Of a DNA stretch of 64,000 nt, positions 54,759 to 64,000 are shown one piece after another. Source of the stretch: Limnanthes douglasii subsp. nivea. Lineage: Eukaryota; Streptophyta; Magnoliopsida; Brassicales; Limnanthaceae. Within the stretch, counting starts at the first letter, position 1. The number at the start of each line of letters is the position of its first letter. The notes beneath the pieces are model-generated. The model had not been told where the DNA came from, searched no databases, and worked only from the letters and a program-made list of their open reading frames with translations. Made by a program: the position numbers and the translations under genes. The stretch is taken from positions 153,048,997 to 153,112,996 of the forward strand of contig JAUPFV010000003.1 of the NCBI GenBank assembly GCA_036936605.1, written 5' to 3'.

Positions 54759-55510
54759 TCAAGTGTCCAGGACGTGTGCTACGAATGGCTTCTGGTTGCA
54801 TCAGGTATGTTTTGGATAACTTCCCACAGGTAGAAGATGAAGAGATTGAGGGAGATGCCTCTCTCTATATAGAATTTAATTTTTTTGACAATATCTAACT
54901 TTTTAAAGGAAAAATTATCCCCCGTGATAGCCGAGAAGATGAGGTGGTCGCCAAGAAAAAAAAATCCTAAAAGAGAATTACTTGTAGAGTGTTCGGACTG
55001 GAGTGAAGAGAACGGAGTAAATGAGACTATCTGAACTCCTAGTATGAAGTTGATGGGTTCGCCGATTGTTGCGGTACATGTTGGTCAACAAATGGAGGCT
55101 TCACAATCAAAGAAAGATTGTTGCGGTAAATGTTGGTCAACAAATGAAAGCTTCACAATCAAAGGAAGGAGCGGGGGTACAATATCGCCTAAAGTCCAAG
55201 TTGCTCCCAAATTGGCGAAGAGGAGGACAGACACCAAGTTCCATGTAAAATGTATGGAAAAAGAGTGCTCATATAGGTACTTCGGCTGAAGGTACTGATG
55301 TGATTTACTTTTTAAACCGAGCACTTTCTGAATCTGGCAGTTGTGTTTGCCCGGTTGAATGCCTCTTCAGCCAAGGTGTCAGGAGCCGCAAACATGAATA
55401 ATCTGAAGCAAAATCCAATGGAGGAGCTCATTTGACCAATGGTGAAAAAAGTCAGAGATAATTGAAAACATGTCATATTGTTACGAAATGTATTGTAAAT
55501 TGGTTGCAAA
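54759..55510 (+). other. Unidentified, possibly coding-derived segment
   Basis: Less AT-rich than its flanks and with short plausible coding stretches on the plus strand: RVLRMASGCIRYVLDNFPQV (54772-54831) and FLNLAVVFARLNASSAKVSG (about 55320-55380). I do not recognise either. A 52-bp tandem duplication (55064-55167) lies between them. It could be a captured gene fragment or an old element; there is no terminal repeat to decide. Confidence 0.35.
55064..55167 (+). repeat. 52-bp tandem duplication
   Basis: GATTGTTGCGGTACATGTTG... at 55064-55115 is repeated at 55116-55167 with few changes (GATTGTTGCGGTAAATGTTG). Both end in CTTCACAATCAAAG(A/G)AA-like sequence. The high similarity suggests a recent event. 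Confidence 0.93.
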
Positions 55511-56467
55511 TAAAACTGAGGTAGGTATTCAGGTCACGTGATTTGAATCTGATTGCTCATAGGTTGAATTTAGTTGTTAATTTGTTTTGAACTCTTGCTA
55601 AATTTGATAAAAAAACAAAAATAAAACTATAAATACCATGCAACCCATGCATAAAATTTACAATCCTATTTCATAATTCTAGTAGTTGACTTTACAATAA
55701 AAATTTATGAGTTACAATCTACAAAGAAAAGATATATATCACAAAAAGATAATAATATTATTACTATCGGTGGTAATAGAATAGATCGTTCATTTTGAGC
55801 ATGACTATTGATTTATCATATTCGACCACTACTTGACTTCACTGATGTTTTGAGGTTGATGGACTAAATAAAAATCTTCTCACTTAAACCTTCTCCATAC
55901 ATACCTGTAACAATGGTAAAAACATTACGGATGCACAATGGTAAAAGATAAAAGCAAACATCTCTGATTAACTTAAATTGACAAAATAAAACATAACCCC
56001 ACCACAAGAAGCTCCCGATAATGCTAAACATGTAAAGAGGGTGCAACCAAAATAGATGTCATAAATAATTAAAACCCACAAATGCAGATGAAAATTAATA
56101 AGAGACTTAGAAGAAAATCACTAATTTCAAATTTTAAATAGCCATACAAATCTACATATTAGCAGGACATTTCTTCTAACGACTCTACTACCTATAAGCC
56201 AAATAATTACTATTATGTCTTAAATGATAGACAAAAACACATACATATGTATATATATATAACAACAAGACTTATTATTTGGTTTAAGATAGATTCATAT
56301 ATAAATGGTATAGATCACCATTGTACCTGAACGGGATAATTAAGTATATATCCAATTTCATAACTTTGCTTGCATAAAATAAGCGTAAAGCCCATCGTGT
56401 AAGATGTAGTGTAGTCTTAAAACACCACCAGAGGAGCAAAGTTCTCTGAGAAGCGATTAAAGAGAAC
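55511..56467. other. No recognisable feature
   Basis: AT-rich DNA between the unidentified segment and a copia LTR. No motif, repeat or frame of interest apart from a short TA run near 56248-56260. Confidence 0.5.
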
Positions 56468-57155
56468 TGTTCTTATAACATCCGCGGTAGTGTCGGATAG
56501 AAGACGAAGGCTAAGAGAGTATCGAAGGAGAGAGATTTTTTTGTCTTTTATTCTTTCTGTTTTTTATAATTTCAAGAGCCTACAGCACTACCATCTACAT
56601 ATATAGGTAGTTGGTACATGCTGTGAGGGAATGTTTTACTGTTACAGTGGTTTGAATGTAAATAAGGCACACATAGTTACATTTTGAATTTTGTACAAGA
56701 GAGTGTGACAAGTCCAAAGGACTGATTCGAGATCTCGCTATCAACCCCTTGGCCTAAAAAAAGTAATCTTTCTCGATAAAGTCGGTTGATTAGGATAAAA
56801 TTCTATTCCTTCGGAGCCGTACAGGCACCTTTTGGTGCATACGGTTCCACAAAAATTGCAAAAAAATCAATGTGTAGATTCCAGCCAGCACAATGTTTTA
56901 ACGTGTGATGAGTCTAATGTAAGTCACAGACTTTGGGTCTTGGGCCTTGCCGAATGCTTGACCCGAAACACCTTAGGGAGAGTTCCATACGACTTCCCAA
57001 CTTTCAGTTTCAAGATGAAGAAGAGGAAGTCAGTTGGTTGTACTTCGAAACCCTAGTTGACTTCTCTTCTTTCCCTGGTCTCACTCAGCTGCCGATGAGA
57101 GCCACTCTTATTACCGGTGAGTCCCTTAAGACCAGACTGAAGATTACTCTTGACA
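56468..57155 (-). repeat. 3' LTR of minus-strand copia (left end uncertain)
   Basis: Minus strand: purine-rich GCGGGGGA precedes TGTCAAGAGTAATCTTC at 57155, the same start as the LTR at 5041. Within it are a TATA-like CTATATATGTAG (about 56600) and a pyrimidine-rich run CTCTCTCCTTCG (about 56535-56524), as in an LTR promoter and transcript start. The end at 56468 (TATAAGAACA on minus) is a guess. Confidence 0.6.
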
Positions 57156-57177
57156 TCCCCCGCAAACGAAGGCGCGA

Positions 57178-59640
57178 ATCTGTGAGGCCGAGTTTTTCAC
57201 GAATGAAGAGGAAGCGTGCATGGGTGAGGGGTTTGGTCAGGCAATCGACGATCTGTTCTTGAGACAAGACATACTGAATTTGAAGGTCACCCTGAAGAAC
57301 ATGATCCCGAATGAAATGCACATCAACTTCAATATGTTTCGTTCGTGCATGGAAGACAGGATTAGAGGCTAACGAGCTAGCACAGAGATTATCGCACGAG
57401 ATGATCGACGGTGGTGCAGCATGAAGCTTGATCTTTGAAAGAACTGAGCGCAACCAGATTATATCTGAGGACAAGTTAGCAAGCGCAAGATATTCGGATT
57501 CTGTTGACGAACGAGCCACCACATTATGTTTCTTGGAGGACCAGAAGATTAAGGAGTTACCAAGATAGACGCAGTAAGCACCAACACTGCGCCTATCATC
57601 TGGGATGAACCCCAGTCGGCATCGGAGACGCCATGCAGCTGAAGATGACCACAGGGTCTGATATGAAGTCTAAGCCACCTAGAGCCAGATAAGTACCGTA
57701 AAACTCGCTTTAGATATTACCAGTGAGTCGTGTGAGGACTCTGATGATATTGACTTAATTTGTCCACCACAAATGCAATATCAGGCCTTGTGTGTGTGAG
57801 GTATTTGAGTGCTCCTAAAAAGCTTCTGTATTGTGTAGGATCAACAAGAGGCGTTCCAGAGGTGCTGGAGAGGTGGACACAAGCAACCATGGGTGTACGA
57901 CATGGCTTGGACATGGACAAACCCTGGGCACCAAGTAAGTTGACAATATATTGATGTTGAGTTAAGTAGATACCAGTGGGGTCACGATAAGCCTCATTCC
58001 AAGAAAGAGGTGGAATGGCCCCATGTCTTTTAGAGAGAACAATACATTAAGCATATGGATGAATTGAGTCAGGCACTTGTTTACGTCCCTGTCACCAGAA
58101 TGTCATTTACATAGACCAATATGAGAACAATAGTGGCCTGAGACACATAGTAAAACAATGACAGTCAGCTCCGGAATTGTGAAAGCCCCAACCAACTAGA
58201 TTGTCCCTAAGCCTAGAGTATCAGGCCCTTGGTGCCTGCTTAAGACCATACAGGGTTTTGTGTAACTTGCACACATGTGTAAGTTGTCCAGGGTCCTGAA
58301 ACCCCTCAGGTTGAGTCATGTAGACATCTTCATTGAGATAGCCATTGAGAAAGTCATTATTTATATCTAGTTCACGCACCTCCCACTCTTTAGATACAGC
58401 AAGAGCCAACGAAAGCCTAACAGTATAAGGTTTTATAACATGACTAAAGGTCTCTGAAAAATCAATGCCAGGGGTTTGATGAAACCCCTTGGCCACCAAC
58501 CTGGATTTGTGCCTATGAACTGACCTGTCTATGTTATGCTTTAGCTTGAAGACCCATTTCCAGCCAATTATACATAGTTCAGGAGATCATGGGACCAATG
58601 TCCAAATGTTATTAACCACGAGAGCCTTGTATTCACTCTTCATTGCAGCAGCCCATTTAGGATTAAACACAACATCTTAATACCTTTTAGGTACATGAGT
58701 AGGTAGACTGGTAGTAGTCAAGGACCCAACATAAGGAGTATGAGGTTTAAGGGTACCATCTTGTGACCTAGTTTGCATAATATGAGTTTTGAGTGTAGTG
58801 GGTAAGGATTGTGGGGGATTAGTAGAAGGGAAAGGTAGATATAGTGACATGCTAGCATTTAGTGATTGAAAATTATGTGTGGGCTGACAAGTGATAGGAT
58901 TGGCAATAGTAAATGGTCTAGTGACTTTCTGATGATGATTAGAAGTTAGTGTGTTTGGAAGAGGATAAGATAGGTTATTGTGAGGAACTAGTTGATTGAG
59001 AGATAGGAGTTAAGTGTTTCGGACAAATTTGAGGTATGTGAGTAGTATGAGACAGAGTGTTACCTGGAGAAGATCCAGGGTGCAGTGGAACTGTTTGACC
59101 AGAAGAGACATTAGATTGATTTGATTTAGGCAGAAGATCACCACTAGTCACAAGCTTGTTGGGCACACTAGGAAACCAAGAGTTGAAAGAGTAAGTAGAA
59201 GTAAGACTAGTTTGTTGATTATTAGAGAACCCTTGTGAGAAGGAAAATTCATTTTCATTGAACACTACACTCCTAGAGATATAGGTCCTACCATTTGAAC
59301 CCAAACAGATATACCCCTTGTGATATTGACTGTATCCAAGGAACACATAGTTAGCATAGTGGAATTAGAACTTGTGGGACTAATATGGCCTCAGACATGG
59401 ATATCAAGCACACCAAAAGTTTTTAGGGTAAGTTAGTTAGGAGTTTTGTGAAAGATGACTTCATAGGGAGACTTATTGGATAGGACAGAAGTAGGGAGTC
59501 TGTTAATGAGGTAAACAGTAGTGTCAAAAGAGTGAACCCAGTACTTGTAGGGTAAGCAAGATTGAGCCAAGAGAGTTAACCCAGTTTCAACTAGGTGCCT
59601 ATGCTTTCTCTCAGCCCTGCCATTTTTGGCCTAATGTTTT
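57178..59640 (-). pseudogene. Ty1/copia integrase-RT-RNase H fragment, minus strand
   Basis: Same family as 3.3-5.6 kb. Integrase from about 59635: NGRAERKHRHLVETGLTLL, YLINRLPTSVLSNKSPYEVI, then MFLGYSQYHKGYICLGSN (59346-59293). Linker MQTRSQDGTLKP. RT: MVAKGFHQTPGIDFSETFSH (58499-58440), ELDINNDFLNGYLNEDVYM, LYGLKQAPRA; catalytic region broken near 58120; SFLGALKYLTHTRPDIAF (57845-57790). RNase H 57522-57178: MVARSSTESEYLALANLSSD, CDNLCASSLASNPVFHARTK, DCLTKPLTHARFLF. Gag, protease and the first part of integrase are missing; the right edge abuts the LTR of the next copia. Confidence 0.92.
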
Positions 59641-59673
59641 TATTTTGATATAATAATCCAGCCTTATTCAACA

Positions 59674-60058
59674 TGTTATTATTGGATAGAAGAGATGCTA
59701 GATGAGAAGACAGTCAAGATGAGGAAAGTGCTAAACACATTAAAGAGAACTGGAGTGAATTGAAAAACTAGTGTAATTTTAGTGGGTCATAAATTACACA
59801 TTAAGAAGGACTGTAATATTTTTCCTCTTTGAAGTCTTACGGTCTTTACAAAACCTAGTGTTAGGGTTTTTGTGTATTCACCAAAAACGGCAGAGTCACT
59901 GTGTTCTTCTAATAAAATTGATCTGCAGCAGATCCGGAGACATAGGCATAATTTTTTAACTCCGTTAACAATTGTGTGTTTGATTTCACTTTTGTTTTGT
60001 GGTTTTCTTTTTTTTCTTTTGATCTGATTTGACAGGAAATTAGCATATTTCCCTTACA
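59674..60058 (+). repeat. 5' LTR of the right-edge copia
   Basis: Ends CTTACA at 60058, two bases before the primer binding site. The start TGTTATTATTGG at 59674 is chosen because TGTTA mirrors the TTACA end; the matching 3' LTR lies beyond the window. It starts about 35 bp after the last recognisable integrase codons of the previous copia, so this element probably inserted into that one. Confidence 0.65.
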
Positions 60059-60060
60059 AC

Positions 60061-60072
60061 TGGTATCAGATC
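60061..60072 (+). promoter_or_regulatory. Primer binding site (initiator tRNA-Met)
   Basis: TGGTATCAGATC directly after the LTR. The usual copia site, complementary to the 3' end of initiator tRNA-Met, is TGGTATCAGAGC; one base differs. It is the only clear primer binding site in the window and fixes the LTR end. Confidence 0.9.
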
Positions 60073-60116
60073 TAGACTGGTAGCGATCGAAAGGAAATCA
60101 AATTTGAGTGGGAGCA

Positions 60117-61250
60117 ATGGCTACAGACGAAGGAAACGTGAGACTCGAAAAATTAGATGGTGTAGATTTTGGGTTGTGGAAGATGCAGATTGAAGATTAT
60201 CTGTACCAGAAAAATATTTATCAACCCCTCTCAGAAAAGAAACCAGAGGGTATGAAAGATGAAGAGTGGACCCTTCTTGATAGACAAGCTCTTGGACCAT
60301 CTGATTGACGTTATCCCGCGATGTTTCTTTTAACATCATAAAGGAAATAAACACGGCGGGTCTTACGAAGGCTCTCTCCAGTATTTATGAGAAGCCATCA
60401 GCGTCCAACAAAGTTCACTTGATGAGGCGTTTATTTAATTTGCGAATGATGAAAGGCGCTTTGGTAGCTCAACACCTCAATGAACTCAATACAATCACAA
60501 CCCAGTTGATTCAGTTGAAATTTATTTTGATGAAGAAATACGAGCATTGATACTTTTGCCTTCACTACCAGATAGTTGGAATGCTACTGTCACTGCGGTG
60601 AGTAGCTCGTCAGGAAGTAATAAGTTGAAATTTGATGATGTTCGTGACCTAGTTCTCAGTGAATAGATTCTAAGGATATAATCAGGTTAGTCATCATTCT
60701 CCTCAGTCTTACATACAGAATCGAGAGGAAGAAATTCAACCAGAGTATATGAACGCGGTAAATCGAACTACCTAGGGAAATCAAGAGACTGGAGGTCCAA
60801 GTCTAGGAATCCTAAAAATTCACAGGGGTTGAGAAACAACGAGTGTTGGAATTGTGGGAAGACCGGGCACTATAAATTTCAGTGCAAGAGAGAACCAAAG
60901 GACTAGGAGAAGAAGACAGAGGAAAATATCACTTTAGAAGGAGACGATGCGTTAATATGCTCCTTAGAAAGCACGGAAGAGTCTTGGGTATTAGACTCTG
61001 GAGCATCGTTTCACGCGACTTCTAAGAAAGAATTCTTCGAGAGGTATGTCCCTAGTAACCTTGAAAAAGTATATCTTGGTGATGATTAACCTTGTGATAT
61101 TATTGGTAAAGGTACTGTGAAGATTAAGTTGAATGGGTCTGTATGGGAACTGAAAGATGTCAGACATATTCCCAGTCTCAGAAATAATTTAATCTCTGTA
61201 GGGCAGTTGGCTAGCGAAGGCTATAATACGATCTTCCATGGTGACAATTG
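60117..61250 (+). pseudogene. copia gag, zinc knuckle and protease
   Basis: ATG at 60117 starts MATDEGNVRLEKLDGVDFGL, then WKMQIEDYLYQKNIYQPL, a Tork/Tnt1-like gag start. A frameshift near 60297 moves to TLSRDVSFNIIKEINTAG and AQHLNELNTITTQLIQL; another near 60530 leads to LILLPSLPDSWNATVTAV. The zinc knuckle CWNCGKTGHYKFQCKRE (60844-60895) is complete, with all four metal ligands. The protease has ESWVLDSGASFHATSKKEFF (60979-61040) with an intact DSG triad, then a stop after YLGDD (61087) and LKDVRHIPSLRNNLISVGQL. Only three or four lesions break the coding. Confidence 0.92.
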
Positions 61251-62400
61251 AAAAATTTCAAAGGGAGGAATGACGGTTGCTCGCGGAAAGAAGAGTGGTA
61301 CTCATTACAAGACAGCAGAGATGAGCTGTTCAATTGCAATAGCAGCAGGAAACGAAAATCCAAATGTTTGGCGCTAGAGGCTTGGCCATATGAGTGTGAA
61401 GGGTATGAAAATTATATACTCGAATGGGAAGCTTCCAGTTCTAAAGTCAGTCGATATAGACATGTGTGAAGATCGCATACTTGGAAAATAGAAAAGGGTC
61501 AGTTTCAGACGAGTGGTGGAACCCCAAAGAAAGAAAGACTGGAGCTTGTTCACTATGACGTTTGGGGGCCAACAACTGTTTCATCTATAGGAGGGAAACA
61601 CTATTTCGTTTTTAGGTTTATTTCGATGATCATTCTCGAAAGCTATAGGTTTATTTTCTGAAGCATAAATCTGAAGTGTTTGCTGTTTTTAGGAGATGGA
61701 AATCTATGGTTGAGAATGAGACAAGTCTGAAGATTAAAAAGCTGAGAACTGATAATGGTGGTGAATATGAGGACACCAAATTCAAGAACTTTTGCTATGA
61801 GCATGGTATCAAGATTGAGAGAACCGTTCCAGGTACACTTCAACACAATGGTATTGCCGAACGTATGAACATAACGTTGACAGAAAGAGCCAGAAGCATT
61901 CGAATACATTCTGGTTTACCGAAGTAGTTATGGGCAGAAGCAATCAACACATCGGCTTACCTGGTCAACCGAGGCCTGTCGGTTCCCTTAGAACATCGAA
62001 TACCCGAGGAGGTATAGAGTGGTAAGGATATAAAATTATCAAATCTAAGAGTTTTTGGTTGTACAACATATGTTCATATAAGTGATCAAGGCAGAAACAA
62101 GCTTGATCCGAAATGGAAAATATGTTTCCTGCTCGGTTATGGAAAAAATGAGTTCGGTTATCGTGTTTGGGATGAGTTGAATAAGAAGATGATACGAAGT
62201 AGAGATGTGATCTTCAATGAAACAGTGATGTACAAAGACATATATAAAACTGAAGAAAATGACTCAAAGCCGTATGAATCAGTATTTACAGATATGGAGG
62301 GAGTCCTAGATAGTCAAGAAATAGAGCCGATCAGATTAACCCCTCAACAAGGAGAGTCCGTTGGACAGACCGATTGACAGCAATCCGATATCCTATAGCC
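61250..62400 (+). pseudogene. copia pre-integrase, integrase and linker
   Basis: Pre-integrase: TVARGKKSGTHYKT, RLGHMSVKGMKIIYSNGKL (61378-61435). Integrase: ERLELVHYDVWGPTTVSS near 61540-61595, a broken core, then AVFRRWKSMVENETSLKIKK, LRTDNGGEYEDTKFKNFC (61743-61797), HNGIAERMNITLTERARSIR. A stop follows LPK (61926), then LWAEAINTSAYLVNRGLSV, LRVFGCTTYVHISDQGRNK, FLLGYGKNEFGYRVWDE and RSRDVIFNETVMYKD. The catalytic Asp and Glu positions in DNGGEY... and AERMN... are close to normal. A few frameshifts. Confidence 0.92.
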
Positions 62401-62452
62401 GACAAGGGCAGCTCCTGTTTTACAAAGATCTTCCCGACCCTATGTACCCAAC

Positions 62453-64000
62453 ATGAGATACTTGAACTATCTGTTACTTACCGATGGAGGGGAACCTGAA
62501 TGCTATGATGAAGCTTGCCAGACCAGTGATGCCAGTAAGTGGGAGTTTGCCATGAAAAATGAGATGAAGTCTTTAATCTCAAATAATAAATGGGACCTAA
62601 CTAAGTTACCAATGGGTAAAAAGGAACTTCATAACAAATGGGTGTATTGGGTGAAAGATGAGCACAATGACTCTAAGAGATACAAAGCCTGACTAGTTGT
62701 CAAAGGGTTCCAGCAAAAGGAAGTAATTGATTACACCGATATTTTTTCTCCAGTTGTAAAGCTCAATACTATTAGATCAGTGTTGAGTATTGTTGCCATT
62801 GAAGACCTTTATCTTGAACAGTTAGATGGGAAGACTGCATTTCTTCACGAGGATTTGGATGAGGAGATATACATGTATCAACCAAAAGGTTTCTTAAAAG
62901 AGGGGAAAGAAAACATGGTATGCAGACTTAAGAAAAGTTTGTATGGTTTAAATCAAGCTCCAAGACAGTGGTACAAGAAATTTGATGGTTTTATGCACAA
63001 AAAGAGTTTTCAGAAGTTTAATGCGGACCATTGTTGCTATTTTAAAAGATATAAGTCCAGTTATATCATTTTGCTACTCTATGTTGATGATATGTTAGTA
63101 GCAGGTTGTGATATGGATGCTATTAGAAGATTGAAGCTACAATTGTTAAAAGAATTTGACATGAAGGACTTGGGTCCTACGAAGAAGATTCTTGGAATGC
63201 AAATCATAAGAGATAAGCATAGAAAAGTTTTGCAGTTATCTCAGTCAGAGTACATCGATCGCGTTTTGAAGAGATTTATCATGTGTGATGCAAAACCAGT
63301 TTGTACATCATTGGCAGGTCACTTTCGTTTATCTAAGGATCAATCCCCTAAGACGGATGAAGAAAAAGACTGTATGGCTAAGTTTCCTTACGCCTCAGCT
63401 ATTGGAAGTTTGATGTATGCAATGGTCTGTACAAGACCAGACATTAGTCATGCAGTGGGAGTTGTGAGTAGGTTTATGTCAAACCCATTGAAAATTCATT
63501 GGGAAGCTGTCAAATGGAGTTTGATGTACATACTAGGTACCACAGAAAAGTGTTTGTACTTTGGTAAGGGTGAGTTAAAGGTACAAGGCTGCGTAGATGC
63601 AAATTTTGGAGGTGAAGTTGATCACCGGAAAAGCACTACCGGTTATATATTTACTATTGGAACTACAACTGTTAGTTGGATGTCAAAGTTACAGAAAATT
63701 GACACTCTATCAACTACAGAGGATGAGTATGTAGCAGTGACCGAAGCCAGTAAAGAGATGATATGGTTTCAAGGTTTGTTAACCGAGTTAAGATTTAAAC
63801 AGAAGAACAACGTTCTGCATAGTGATAGTCAAAGCGCAATTCAATTGGCGAAGAATTCAACATTTCATTCAAGAACCAAGCAAATCAGTCTTCATTATCA
63901 TTTCATTAGATCTTTATTGGAAGATGAGGTGCTAATACTAAAAAATATCCAAAGAAGCAAGAATCCAGCTGATATGTTGACAAAGACAGTAGCCATTGAA
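62453..64000 (+). pseudogene. copia RT and RNase H, open to the window edge
   Basis: From 62453: MRYLNYLLLTDGGEPECYDE, WEFAMKNEMKSLISNNKWDL, HNKWVYWVKDEHNDSKRYKA, then one stop, TGA at 62690-62692, where related elements have Arg (CGA). From 62693 the frame stays open for 436 codons to the window edge: LVVKGFQQKEVIDYTDIFSP, LDGKTAFLHEDLDEEIYM, SLYGLNQAPRQWYKKF, catalytic LLLYVDDMLVAG (about 63075-63110), MKDLGPTKKILGMQI, SLMYAMVCTRPDISHAVG, RNase H GCVDANFGGEVDHRKSTTGY, TLSTTEDEYVAVTEASKEM, LHSDSQSAIQLAKNS, NPADMLTKTVAIE. It is the best-preserved coding stretch in the window. The 3' end and LTR are outside. Confidence 0.95.

Noticed and set aside
1..64000. Organelle DNA insertion or bacterial-type operon
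   Set aside because: No recognisable plastid or mitochondrial genes, and no ribosome binding sites or gene clusters; all coding motifs are plant transposon or PR-1.

Overview
The window looks like nuclear DNA of a dicot plant: AT-rich, gene-poor, and built almost entirely of dead transposable elements. I see no intact host gene, rRNA, tRNA or CRISPR array. The only host-gene remains are two broken PR-1 (pathogenesis-related protein 1, CAP superfamily) pseudogenes at 25.8-27.4 kb (minus) and 43.8-44.3 kb (plus). The species cannot be fixed from the sequence alone.

Layout. 0-5.6 kb: a Ty3/gypsy fragment, then two Ty1/copia fragments in opposite orientations separated by two different minisatellites (11 x 22 bp and about 10 x 25 bp). 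5.9-9.2 kb: a Tat-type gypsy pol with two RNase H domains, interrupted by a hAT-like MITE. 9.2-13.7 kb: an internally deleted copia with two recognisable LTRs. 14.5-17.0 kb: two copia fragments. 17.0-23.9 kb: a minus-strand Tat-type gypsy whose 3' part carries a plus-strand (antisense) ORF and a tandem repeat; a collapsed LTR-RNase H-LTR copia is nested in it. 23.9-25.1 kb: a copia 3' end with its LTR.

25.8-27.5 kb: a PR-1 pseudogene split by a 5'-truncated LINE with a poly(A) tail. 28.5-30.1 kb: a very old copia. 30.6-32.2 kb: a hAT element with transposase remnant, terminal repeats and an 8-bp target duplication. 33.2-34.4 kb: a non-autonomous hAT-type element with a perfect 8-bp target duplication. 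35.3-38.5 kb: a second copy of the gypsy 3' module (tandem repeat plus antisense ORF). 38.8-41.4 kb: two copies of one copia family. 41.4-43.3 kb: a MULE transposase relic. 43.6-43.8 kb: a tRNA-derived SINE with a perfect 10-bp target duplication, then PR-1 pseudogene 2 and a foldback MITE. 45.1-46.6 kb: copia integrase/RT. 48.2-54.8 kb: a near full-length minus-strand copia with an extra inverted LTR copy at its 3' side. 56.5-59.6 kb: a minus-strand copia of the same family as the 3.3-5.6 kb copy. 59.7-64.0 kb: the youngest-looking copia, with LTR, primer binding site and a long open RT-RNase H frame running off the window.

The most interesting structure is the repeated module at 17.0-19.5 and 35.3-38.5 kb: a decayed ORF resembling the plant 'putative gypsy type transposon' domain, with an acidic tail, facing a minisatellite and a gypsy-like 3' UTR. 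I interpret it as the antisense accessory ORF of a Tat-lineage retrotransposon. Family and domain names come from recognising motifs by eye; no database search was possible.
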